Shown here piece by piece: positions 16,683 to 23,609 of a stretch of DNA of 32,162 bases. A model generated the notes under the pieces. That model did no database searches, was not told where the DNA came from, and saw only the letters and a program-made list of their open reading frames with translations. Origin of the DNA: Bifidobacterium cuniculi (GTDB lineage: Bacteria; Actinomycetota; Actinomycetes; Actinomycetales; Bifidobacteriaceae); assembly GCF_000741575.1 (NCBI RefSeq), contig NZ_JGYV01000033.1:1-32162 (forward strand), read 5' to 3'. Made by a program: the position numbers and the translations under genes. Positions within the stretch are counted from its first letter, which is position 1; every line of letters begins with the position of its first letter.

Positions 16683-17542
16683 CTAATTTGCCTGCCGTGA
16701 CAGTCGCATCGCCTTCGCCGCGAAATCACGAATACCCATACGCCCCTCAGGCTGCGTGTTCTCCTTATGCCCTGGCGGATACACGGGAGACGGTTTCGCA
16801 TGCTTGCCACCATACTTCGCCGTCGTCACCGCATCCATCAGGTTACGCATATCAGCCAATAGCATCGTGTCCGACGACCATCCAAGCCAAGGCAACACCA
16901 CCGGCTTCTTCTCCCTCGGCCGGTCCGCCGCCTGCTCTCCCTCGTTCTCCTCCAACATGCGAGCCCGATACAAACTATCCGGGATCGCCTGCAACCCCGC
17001 CAACAAGCGAAGCGTACGGTCAGGTGGAAGCGACGAATCGAACACGTCCAGATTATAGAAGCGTTGGAAGTCGGAGGCGGCTTCTACCGGGTACGAGTCG
17101 AGGACAGCTTCGACCCGGTGTTTTTTCCCACCTGCACCATGTAATAGCGAAGCAGGATCATCAGCATGCTAAACACGGCGTCCACGCTCGTGCCGTTCAG
17201 GAACGACTCGAACTCCTCATCGCCCATGCAATCGTCACGGAAGAAGCCGATGGCATCCTCCGCCACGTCAGCGCGCACGTCCAGGTTCTCCACCACGTCC
17301 GCAGGGTTCTCATCCTCGAACGTTGCATAGGCGAGCCGGGAACGCTCATACAGCTTCTCCAGGTTCGCTACCGCGCGGAACGGCAGCTCATGTGGCGGAA
17401 TCATTTCCGGCAGGTTTTCCGCCCACTCGAACTCCTTGCAGAACGCTTCCCACGTTTCCGGGAACTCGAAGCCTTCGCCGCCAGCTTGCGCTTCCTGCTC
17501 TTGCACGTCATCCGTCTCAACCTTCGCCTTAGTCCTAGCCAT
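16683..17542 (-). CDS. Tail assembly chaperone, long form made by -1 frameshift
   Basis: After residue 141 of the short chaperone, a -1 shift at the A-run near 17120-17129 enters a frame that stays open to 16683-16685. The junction reads HRVEAVLDSYPVEAASDFQR, then FYNLDVFDSSLPPDRTLRLL. The DFQRFYNLD and LPPDRTLRLLAGLQ motifs are typical of actinophage second-frame chaperone domains. The fused protein is about 286 residues. The ATG at 17043-17045 inside the second frame has no good ribosome binding site, and the frame is open for 75 bases upstream of it back to the slip site, so fusion rather than separate translation is favoured. In lambda-like phages the short (G) and long (GT) forms together load the tape measure and recruit the tube protein. 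Confidence 0.88.
17084..17542 (-). CDS. Tail assembly chaperone, short form
   Basis: 152 residues, ATG at 17540-17542, preceded by GGACGGGGAG seven bases upstream. It is acidic (EFPETWEAFCKEFEWAENLP) and has a helical C-terminal half (DAVFSMLMILLRYYMVQVGK) that leads into the slippery run. It lies between the major tail protein and the tape measure, the standard place for the G/GT pair. Normal decoding ends with NTGSKLSSTRTR just after the slip site. The short form is expected to outnumber the long form; the ratio cannot be read from sequence. Confidence 0.88.
   Translation of the reverse strand: MARTKAKVETDDVQEQEAQAGGEGFEFPETWEAFCKEFEWAENLPEMIPPHELPFRAVANLEKLYERSRLAYATFEDENPADVVENLDVRADVAEDAIGFFRDDCMGDEEFESFLNGTSVDAVFSMLMILLRYYMVQVGKNTGSKLSSTRTR
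17120..17129 (-). promoter_or_regulatory. Programmed -1 frameshift slippery site
   Basis: The minus-strand sequence GGGAAAAAAC is read GTG GGA AAA AAC. It contains two overlapping in-frame slippery heptamers, G GGA AAA and A AAA AAC, both fitting X XXY YYZ. A -1 slip joins the chaperone G frame to the open T frame, which shares typical downstream motifs. Confidence 0.88.
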
Positions 17543-17614
17543 AGGATTCTCCCCGTCCTTTCACTAACGATTAACTCCCCGCCAATGGAATGGAATAACC
17601 AACGAAAAGGGGAC

Positions 17615-17647
17615 GCCGCGCGCGGACGGGGAGACCACGCGCACGGC
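17615..17647 (-). terminator. 10-bp GC hairpin between major tail protein and chaperone
   Basis: Minus RNA: GCCGUGCGCG pairs with CGCGCGCGGC (one U-G pair) around a 13-base loop, followed by GTCCCCTTTTCGTT. It is a likely partial terminator after the highly expressed major tail gene. The T-run is short, so read-through into the chaperone gene is likely. Confidence 0.55.
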
Positions 17648-17675
17648 GACAGACAACACCCGAAAAGGGCCACCG

Positions 17676-18269
17676 TCAGGCGGCGAAATCATCCGGGAGG
17701 TAGAAGGTGAAATCATCCTCGCCCTGCACGGACTCCGCAGTAGCGGTCATACCCTGCTCAACGAAATTATCACCAAAAGTAGGGCCACCATTCGGCTTGA
17801 TCGAAGTCGAACGAATCTGCAAACCAAACTTGTTCTTCTCATCATCATCCGGCGTATCCTGCGCAATGATGACAATCGCCATCTTGTTCGGCGTCATGTC
17901 CAAGTTGGCACCCACGCCCGCACCAGTCGAAGACTTCGAACCGTAAATCAGCTTGAACGTGTCCTTATTCATCTGAAGCGACGTGATCTCAACGGTCAAC
18001 GACGCCGCAGAAGTCGACTTCGTCCGCAAATTATGCACCTGCCACGAACCAGACGACTCGGTTTCACCACCATCCAGATTAATGGTGACACCATTCTCCT
18101 GCGACGTGTGACCAAGATTCGTCCACTGGGCGCCGCCATCACCGCCAGCCGCAACAGTCTCAGCCATGATCGTGAACGCCTTGATCCCACCAGTAGGCAA
18201 CGCGGTACCAACCGGCGCGTAGAACACGGCACCATAATCCGGGAAAACCGTACTATCCTTGATAGCCAT
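17676..18269 (-). CDS. Major tail tube protein
   Basis: 197 residues from ATG 18267-18269 (MAIKDSTVFPDYGAVFYAPV). AAGGAAG lies about seven bases upstream. The frame is open further 5' but through a hairpin, so that is not coding. Features of actinophage tube proteins: VFYAPVGTALP near the start, GVTINLDGGETESSGSWQVH in the middle, LTVEITSLQMN and the C-terminal GEDDFTFYLPDDF. It forms stacked hexamers of the tail tube. It lies between the tail terminator and the chaperones, with strong hairpins on both sides, consistent with a need for high, separately tuned expression. No immunoglobulin-like C-terminal domain is present. Confidence 0.88.
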   Translation of the reverse strand: MAIKDSTVFPDYGAVFYAPVGTALPTGGIKAFTIMAETVAAGGDGGAQWTNLGHTSQENGVTINLDGGETESSGSWQVHNLRTKSTSAASLTVEITSLQMNKDTFKLIYGSKSSTGAGVGANLDMTPNKMAIVIIAQDTPDDDEKNKFGLQIRSTSIKPNGGPTFGDNFVEQGMTATAESVQGEDDFTFYLPDDFAA

Positions 18270-18276
18270 TGCTATC

Positions 18277-18322
18277 TTCCTTCCATAAACAAGGAACCCA
18301 ACCCGGCCAAAACCGGATTGGG
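18277..18322 (-). promoter_or_regulatory. Hairpin plus RBS-covering hairpin before the major tail gene
   Basis: Minus RNA: 10-bp stem (arms 18313-18322 and 18297-18306, one G-U pair, six-base loop), then TTCCTTGTTTA. The TTCCTT at 18291-18296 can pair with AAGGAA at 18277-18282, which is part of the ribosome binding site. The layout matches that at 9595-9636. Confidence 0.55.
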
Positions 18323-18345
18323 CCCCAACAAAGAAAACCAGAAAA

Positions 18346-18924
18346 TCAGGGCTGCGGGAACGGCTCCCAAAACCCCGACACAACAAGAGACTTGGAGGGC
18401 CGTTCCGGCCGCACCATGTCAGACACCAACAGTGCGCATGCGCTGCCGGTGGAATACTGCTTGACACCCTTCGCCGTCGCCTGCTTACCAGACGCGGCCT
18501 TCGCAAACGCCGGAGGGTACTGAATCTTCAACACGCGCCCATGCTTGGATGGTTCCATGCGAGGCCACGCCATCACCGCACGCCGCACAAACGACGCCAA
18601 CCGGAACGCCCGGTCAACATCCGTGGATTCCACCAGAAACTCCACGTCTACCCGCCACACACGGCCACGCATGTTCGTCGTAGCAGGAACAGGAGCCTCA
18701 GCATGGAAAATCACGACATCCGTCAACTGCGCATAAGCATCCGTATCGATATCGATCTCGTTGAACACCATCGGCGGCACCTCACGTGCCGGTTCACCAT
18801 CCCACCCCAAGCCTTCCGCATCCGGAGCCAACGATGCAACCAGCATGTCCATGATGACGCTCTCCGCGTCCACCTGAGGACGCTCAGACGGCCACAAATC
18901 CAAATCAGCACCAGGAATAGGCAC
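18346..18924 (-). CDS. Tail terminator-like protein
   Basis: 192 residues. The start is GTG at 18922-18924 (cac on the plus strand), preceded by GGGGGTAGG. The protein begins PIPGADLDLWPSERPQVDAE, then has VPPMVFNEIDIDTDAYAQLT and RVWRVDVEFLVEST followed by DRAFRLASFVRRAVM, the alpha/beta pattern seen in gpU-type tail terminators. It caps the tail tube and joins it to the head connector. It lies just before the major tail protein, as usual. Family similarity is judged by length, order and pattern, not by a search. Confidence 0.7.
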   Translation of the reverse strand: MPIPGADLDLWPSERPQVDAESVIMDMLVASLAPDAEGLGWDGEPAREVPPMVFNEIDIDTDAYAQLTDVVIFHAEAPVPATTNMRGRVWRVDVEFLVESTDVDRAFRLASFVRRAVMAWPRMEPSKHGRVLKIQYPPAFAKAASGKQATAKGVKQYSTGSACALLVSDMVRPERPSKSLVVSGFWEPFPQP

Positions 18925-18934
18925 AACACATCAC

Positions 18935-19264
18935 CTACCCCCGAGCGGCCCGCTGCATCACATGATGACCCGGAACGAACCGGCGAGCCTGCACATTGTA
19001 GGCGCCGAACTCATGAGCCGCCGCCACCTCGCTGCCATCACGGCCAGTAACCGACATCACCACAAGCGTGTCAATACCGTGATACTGCTTCCCGAACGAA
19101 ATATGGTCAGCCACGGAATGACCCGGGTTACGGCCAATCGCCGCAGTCACAGCAAGAGCCTTCGCCCTCGCCATCACCTTCGACGCTTCACGGTCAGTGA
19201 TCGCCGGGCCAAACTCCTCAGCAACCTTCGTGCTCAAATGAGGAACTAAGACAACTCGTGCCAT
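18935..19264 (-). CDS. Neck / tail completion protein (HK97 gp10-like)
   Basis: 109 residues from ATG 19262-19264 (MARVVLVPHLSTKVAEEFGP). The start overlaps the upstream gene by 19 bases, with GGGGGTGAG just upstream. The C-terminal part HEFGAYNVQARRFVPGHHVM is the signature of HK97-gp10-type proteins (xEFG...ARPFLRPA). It has a single domain and no membrane segment. These proteins sit in the neck between the head connector and tail. Position between the stopper-like gene and the tail terminator agrees. Confidence 0.78.
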   Translation of the reverse strand: MARVVLVPHLSTKVAEEFGPAITDREASKVMARAKALAVTAAIGRNPGHSVADHISFGKQYHGIDTLVVMSVTGRDGSEVAAAHEFGAYNVQARRFVPGHHVMQRAARG

Positions 19265-19782
19265 CCACTCACCCCCGGCGTCTCGCCCCATACCGGGGCA
19301 TCCTCAGCAGGAACAGGCGCCCTAGGCCGCAACGCTTCAGGAATCTGAGACCAGTCAGCAATACGACGAAGCTTCACATCCCAATGATGCGTAATACCGT
19401 GTTCCCGATGCTCGGCAGCACCGTCCACGTCGTACATGTCACCGTCATACCAGACCACGGCATGAATATCGGCATGCCACTCAGGCGCCAATATCTGCTT
19501 GACCGTGACCTCACGCAAACCACCAGAAGTCTGCGGAGACTTATCTTCGGAACCGGAAATAGAGAACATGCCCGCCTGCTGCTCACGGCCCTCAATGGAA
19601 CACCAGCACCAGAACGCCTCATCGCCCTTGTACTCCACACCATGAGCGGTCCTATGAATCGTGCGAGGAACCACAATCACCTTATCCCCGTAAAGGATGG
19701 TCTGCGGCTTCTCGAACGGTTCATTGTCATACAGGTACGATGGTTTCTCTTCCTTCGGCTCATCATCGAACAGGAACGCCAT
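19246..19782 (-). CDS. Head-tail connector / stopper-like protein
   Basis: 178 residues, ATG at 19780-19782 (MAFLFDDEPKEEKPSYLYDN). The N-terminus is acidic and probably disordered. The core is beta-rich (TILYGDKVIVVPRTIHRTAH, then AFWCWCSIEGRE), and the segment QILAPEWHADIHAVVWYDGD with HHWDVKLRRI near the end fits small beta-barrel head-tail stoppers. No enzyme motif. It lies between the adaptor and the gp10-like gene, so the role is assigned mainly by order. It starts 11 bases after the upstream stop. Confidence 0.6.
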   Translation of the reverse strand: MAFLFDDEPKEEKPSYLYDNEPFEKPQTILYGDKVIVVPRTIHRTAHGVEYKGDEAFWCWCSIEGREQQAGMFSISGSEDKSPQTSGGLREVTVKQILAPEWHADIHAVVWYDGDMYDVDGAAEHREHGITHHWDVKLRRIADWSQIPEALRPRAPVPAEDAPVWGETPGVSGWHELS

Positions 19783-19792
19783 GAACCATCAC

Positions 19793-20230
19793 CTACATTC
19801 CGTAGACACGATTCAACCCCATGCTGACCGACCCGAACGCGCTACGCCCCTTCGGTTCACAGTTCAGCAAAGAGCGCTCCTTGGAAGTCACCATCAAATC
19901 CGGGCTGATCTCCCAACCCGGCTGATTCGTCTCCATCGTCTGGTCAGTGCGTTGGAACGCACCATTCGACTCGGTTTTGACCCGTGTCCAACGTGCCACA
20001 CGTAGCACCATGCAGCACACCACATAGCAAAACACCCTCTTGGGAAGCTTGCCGGACTCAAGGAAAACCTCAGCGGAAGGGCACTCCTGGAACGCGATAT
20101 CGCACGCAGTCAGGCAATGCCCCTTAATCCACTTGTCATCCAACCGATTATCGAACACTTCACGAGTGTTGCCAGCGTACAGGCGCATGTGCTCCAGCCA
20201 GTCCTCCTGTTCAGGATTGAAACCAGCCAT
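19793..20230 (-). CDS. Head-tail adaptor-like protein
   Basis: 145 residues, ATG at 20228-20230. The N-terminal part (NPEQEDWLEHMRLYAGNTRE then WIKGHCLTACDIAFQ) is mostly helical; this and the length fit small adaptor proteins that extend the portal channel. The C-terminal part (SPDLMVTSKERSLLNC) is less clear. It begins 16 bases after the capsid stop. Assignment depends on gene order (capsid, adaptor, stopper, gp10-like, terminator), which is standard in siphophages. I do not recognise a specific family. Confidence 0.6.
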   Translation of the reverse strand: MAGFNPEQEDWLEHMRLYAGNTREVFDNRLDDKWIKGHCLTACDIAFQECPSAEVFLESGKLPKRVFCYVVCCMVLRVARWTRVKTESNGAFQRTDQTMETNQPGWEISPDLMVTSKERSLLNCEPKGRSAFGSVSMGLNRVYGM

Positions 20231-20245
20231 CAGCCCACCGTCCTA

Positions 20246-21310
20246 CTAGCCCAAGACGGAAGCCTGGAACGTGTTGTTGGACTGCACCAGAATCGGCATC
20301 ATGGTACCGGTAATGTAGGTGTCATAACGCAACGGCGCAGTATCAGACAGGACAGCACCCACAAGACCCGTGTTCACGGACTTGTTCAAACCGTACTCGG
20401 CGCTCTCAGCCTCGCCGGTCGGACCAACGAACGTGGCGCCAAGCGCGGAATCGTTGAAGCTGGAGAACATCAGGAATGTTCCCTCAGGCAGCAGCGTATT
20501 CACGAACGACGGCAGACGCATGGCATAAGTAGTCTGGAACGACTTGTAAGCCTCGTCAATCAGACGAATCTCAGTCAAACCGCAGTAGGATTCCAGCACG
20601 TTACGCACATCATTGTCGGACACCATGGTCGGCATGGTCGTCTCGTTGGTCTTGGTAGCCAACTGGATGATCTGCGCGTTCGTGGCGAGAGTATCCATCA
20701 CCTTGCGAGTGGTGATGACCGCCTCGGGAAGCACACCGTTGACGGCAACCAGGAGGTTACGCCAAGCCTTGATATCATCCACCGGGGTAGAAGTCTTGGT
20801 ACCCCAGTTCTTCGTAGGCTTGACACCACTCAAAGTAGCGTCACGGCCGAAATCATAGGGAACCTTCTGACCGTTGATATTCACATCGAACTTGGCGTTG
20901 ACCAATGCGGAAACGCGCAGCATCTCCATACGGACGGCAACCTCAGTGGCGAGCCTGCCGAAATAGTCGGAGAAGCGTTCACGCAGCCACGACTTATCGT
21001 TCACGTGACCGATGATGTCACGCTCAGACACGTGCATGCGCTTACCCAACGGCATCAGGGGCGCCAGCTTCTCACCAGTCTGACTAACGGACTTACCGTA
21101 GCCGACCTCGGCATCCCAGCCACGGAAATCAACCATGTCCACCAGCTCAAGAGGCTGGTTCGGGGTCCAGGTCACGTTTTCCTTGCCATCATTGTCTACC
21201 AACGGGAACACGCTGGAGAACGGCAAAGCACTGTTCACGGACTTGAACACATTATCCACCATGGCCGAAGCTTCAGCCGGGGTCATGATGGTAGTTTCAA
21301 GAGCACTCAT
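20246..21310 (-). CDS. Major capsid protein (lambda gpE-like)
   Basis: 354 residues, ATG at 21308-21310, with AAGGAAGG about nine bases upstream. The N-terminus (MTPAEASAMVDNVFKSVNSA) leads to LPFSSVFPLV and GENVTW-like strands, then GKSVSQTGEKLAPLMPLGKR and HVSERDIIG, the pattern of gpE-type HK97-fold capsid proteins that work with a separate scaffold and a decoration protein. There is no long N-terminal delta domain, consistent with the separate scaffold at 21911-22492. The C-terminal part has the P-domain and A-domain-like LPEGTFLMFSS and NTGLVGAVLSDTAPLRYDTY. A terminator-like hairpin precedes it. Confidence 0.85.
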   Translation of the reverse strand: MSALETTIMTPAEASAMVDNVFKSVNSALPFSSVFPLVDNDGKENVTWTPNQPLELVDMVDFRGWDAEVGYGKSVSQTGEKLAPLMPLGKRMHVSERDIIGHVNDKSWLRERFSDYFGRLATEVAVRMEMLRVSALVNAKFDVNINGQKVPYDFGRDATLSGVKPTKNWGTKTSTPVDDIKAWRNLLVAVNGVLPEAVITTRKVMDTLATNAQIIQLATKTNETTMPTMVSDNDVRNVLESYCGLTEIRLIDEAYKSFQTTYAMRLPSFVNTLLPEGTFLMFSSFNDSALGATFVGPTGEAESAEYGLNKSVNTGLVGAVLSDTAPLRYDTYITGTMMPILVQSNNTFQASVLG

Positions 21311-21330
21311 GCCCTACACCTTCCTTCAAA

Positions 21331-21354
21331 CAAAAACCCGCCAAAAAGGCGGGT
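21331..21354 (-). terminator. Intrinsic terminator between decoration and capsid genes
   Basis: Minus RNA: ACCCGCC, loop UUUUU, GGCGGGU, followed by TTTTG. It is a perfect 7-bp GC-rich stem with a U-run, 30 bases after the decoration stop. No promoter was recognised downstream, so read-through into the capsid gene must occur, or the hairpin stabilises or processes the mRNA. Confidence 0.75.
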
Positions 21355-21382
21355 ATAAGAATCCTTAAGAACTCGAAAAACG

Positions 21383-21889
21383 TCAGTCAGACGCCTTCGT
21401 GGCAGCAGCGGCACCAAGCTTGGACGTGACACCGGTTTCAGGGTCAACAGCCATGAAGTCACCGCCCCAAGTAGCATCCGAACCAACCTCAATGGGCAGA
21501 TTGGCGACAATGATGTCGCCACGGTAACGCATACCGACCGTTTCGATCTCCGCGTCCCAACCGTTGAAACCAACAGTCACCTCGACATTGGACTCCAGGA
21601 GACCATCGATACGACCATTACGGCCATCGGTCGCCTTCGGGTCATACGGGCCGAACTTGCCCGCATTATCGCCGGACGTGATACGAGCCAGCGGAATACC
21701 GGAACGAATGTAGGCGGTATTCGTCTCGCCAACACCAGTCAGGTACTTCTTCTTCAACTCATCCGTCGCGTTCTCAAACGTGGTCAGGTCAAGCACCACA
21801 CTGGTAAAACCAGCAGGCTGCTCACCGAAACGCCACGACTGATCGTCCTCGACACGAATAGTGCCGCGATCCTTGACCATGTTCACCAT
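21383..21889 (-). CDS. Head decoration protein (lambda gpD-like role)
   Basis: 168 residues, ATG at 21887-21889, with AGGAAGG eight bases upstream. The protein has FTSVVLDLTTFENATDELKK, then KYLTGVGETNTAYIRSGIPLAR, typical of capsid decoration proteins with an internal 'SGIPLARIT' strand. It is small, soluble and beta-rich, without cysteines. It stabilises the mature capsid by trimer binding at threefold points in the lambda family. It lies between scaffold and capsid, the usual place for a D-like gene. A terminator follows directly. Confidence 0.75.
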   Translation of the reverse strand: MVNMVKDRGTIRVEDDQSWRFGEQPAGFTSVVLDLTTFENATDELKKKYLTGVGETNTAYIRSGIPLARITSGDNAGKFGPYDPKATDGRNGRIDGLLESNVEVTVGFNGWDAEIETVGMRYRGDIIVANLPIEVGSDATWGGDFMAVDPETGVTSKLGAAAATKASD

Positions 21890-21910
21890 GTGTCATTCCT
21901 TCCTAGAAAA

Positions 21911-22492
21911 TTACTTGTCGTCACCATTGCGCTGGAGATTACGCCGGAACTTCGCAAGATACTGAGCAGCCAGCTTTTCGCCATCCTCAGCAGTACCCCC
22001 CGCGCCGATATAGCGACCTTCCATGTTGTGAGAGGCGCGAGCAACGTCGGAAAGGGAAGGAGCCTTCTTAGGAGGTTGTGGCTCTTCCGTCTCATTCGTA
22101 GGAGTTTCCTCCGGATTCGAGGAAGGGAAGAACCCTGCGGCAGTCTTGGCCCATTCTTTAAGCTGTTCAGCGTTCAAACCTGTTGGCGCCAGCTTCTGAA
22201 TCATGTCGTCGGTAATCTGGGGGTGTTCCTGCTTGATTTCCATGCGGGCAATGGTCATGTTGGCAGCGTCCAGCGAAGACTGCAACTCAGTGTTCTTCTC
22301 GTTGGCCGCTTCCAGCTGCTTGTTGGCGTCCTGCAAGTCCTTGTAGCTCGCTTTTGCACGGTCCTCGTGCTTGCGCGCCATGGCTTTCCAGTGAGCCAGC
22401 TCGTCCATGCCGTTATCCGGCGTGGCCTTCGACTCGGTAGTCTCCTCAACGTTGCCCATATCAGGCTCGGTCTTGGTGTTTTCCTCGTCCAT
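21911..22492 (-). CDS. Capsid scaffolding protein
   Basis: 193 residues from ATG 22490-22492, with GAAGAGGAG just upstream. A TTG start at 22532-22534 would overlap the upstream stop but has no better signal. The protein is very acidic at the N-terminus, has a coiled coil about residues 30-100 (ELAHWKAMARKHEDRAKASY, then KDLQDANKQLEAAN), a Pro/Glu/Thr-rich linker, and a basic C-terminus (YLAKFRRNLQRNGD). That layout, with a capsid-binding basic tail, is classic for scaffolds. It sits between MuF and decoration protein. Confidence 0.82.
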   Translation of the reverse strand: MDEENTKTEPDMGNVEETTESKATPDNGMDELAHWKAMARKHEDRAKASYKDLQDANKQLEAANEKNTELQSSLDAANMTIARMEIKQEHPQITDDMIQKLAPTGLNAEQLKEWAKTAAGFFPSSNPEETPTNETEEPQPPKKAPSLSDVARASHNMEGRYIGAGGTAEDGEKLAAQYLAKFRRNLQRNGDDK

Positions 22493-22530
22493 AATCATCT
22501 CCTCTTCAGGATCAATATGTTTGTGTTTTG

Positions 22531-23607
22531 TCAACTCGCCAACGAGAAACGATTGGTGAGCAAACGAATGTAGGACTCGTACCAGTTCAGCGCCTGTCTT
22601 ACGTGGTAGTCGTAATGCAGTTCATACTTCCTATGGTCGAGTTGCACTTCCACGCGGGCGGAATGGTCGGCAAGGATACGCTTGTAAGCGTCCGCCATCT
22701 TCCGATAGTGCGACAGGATACGTTTCATCTGACTGTTGGTCATCGCCAAGTCGGGAGTGCTATACGTGCCGTCTCCAGTGCTATATGCGGCACCCTCGGC
22801 CGTAAGAACCGGCCCGATTTCACTGTTCGTGACGGTTTGGACCTTAATTGACATAAGGTCAAGGTTCGTCTTGCCGCCAGCATCCTCATACAGACTGTCC
22901 AGCAATTGCCGATACGCATTCTTATTGCGTTCCGGGTCATTGTCATTGGTCAAGACCGTGACACCACACTTGCAGTTGGAATGCAACGGCATCAGATCGC
23001 GCGTATGGTAAATGCGGGTAGCCGCAGCAATACACAGGCCACACGTACCAGTATCAGACAGTTCAGGGTGGGGGACTCGAATGTAATCATTCACGCCACT
23101 ACGCGCCCATCGCTCCGTAGCGGCAGCATTACTCGCCAACGTCATGTCGGTAGTGGCAATCGTCCGCAAACGGTCCAAACCAGATTGAAGCCACGAAGCA
23201 ACCGTAGCCAAATCAGTACCAGACAGTTCATCCCACGACACCGGACGCAACTGCGGCATCTGCACAGCCGCATGACGATACGCCAATGCGGGCCGCTCCA
23301 ACACCTCCAGCGGAGTCGTATTCGCACGAGTCACAATGAACCCATCCAACGGTTCACCGCCAGGAGACATGCCAGCGTTTTGCAACACCGAATCCGCATA
23401 ACTCACACCCAAACGACGGGCCGCCTCGATGAAGCTCTCATATGCCGGGGCAAGTTTCGCGCTGACACCGATCGTGACGGCACCATTCCACCAGTCAGCC
23501 GGAGTCAAGGTCTTCCACACATCCCACGACTGCTTCACGAAAGATTTCGTCAACTGGTCCCGTTGGGACTGGTACGCATCCTGCAACGAATCAGAGGAAG
23601 GTGTCAT
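22531..23607 (-). CDS. MuF-like minor capsid protein
   Basis: 358 residues, ATG at 23605-23607 with GGAGGAG upstream. It follows the portal with a 2-base gap. Residues about 180-220 hold the MuF signature: DTGTCGLCIAAATRIY, then PLHSNCKCGVTVL, a CxxC and C-x-C set with a His that can bind zinc. The N-terminal two thirds are helical (SQRDQLTKSFVKQSWDVWK). MuF-type proteins bind the portal and are packaged in the head, sometimes ejected. The C-terminal part (QMKRILSHYRKMADAYKRIL) is helical too, with no toxin domain recognised. Confidence 0.82.
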   Translation of the reverse strand: MTPSSDSLQDAYQSQRDQLTKSFVKQSWDVWKTLTPADWWNGAVTIGVSAKLAPAYESFIEAARRLGVSYADSVLQNAGMSPGGEPLDGFIVTRANTTPLEVLERPALAYRHAAVQMPQLRPVSWDELSGTDLATVASWLQSGLDRLRTIATTDMTLASNAAATERWARSGVNDYIRVPHPELSDTGTCGLCIAAATRIYHTRDLMPLHSNCKCGVTVLTNDNDPERNKNAYRQLLDSLYEDAGGKTNLDLMSIKVQTVTNSEIGPVLTAEGAAYSTGDGTYSTPDLAMTNSQMKRILSHYRKMADAYKRILADHSARVEVQLDHRKYELHYDYHVRQALNWYESYIRLLTNRFSLAS

Positions 23608-23609
23608 GG

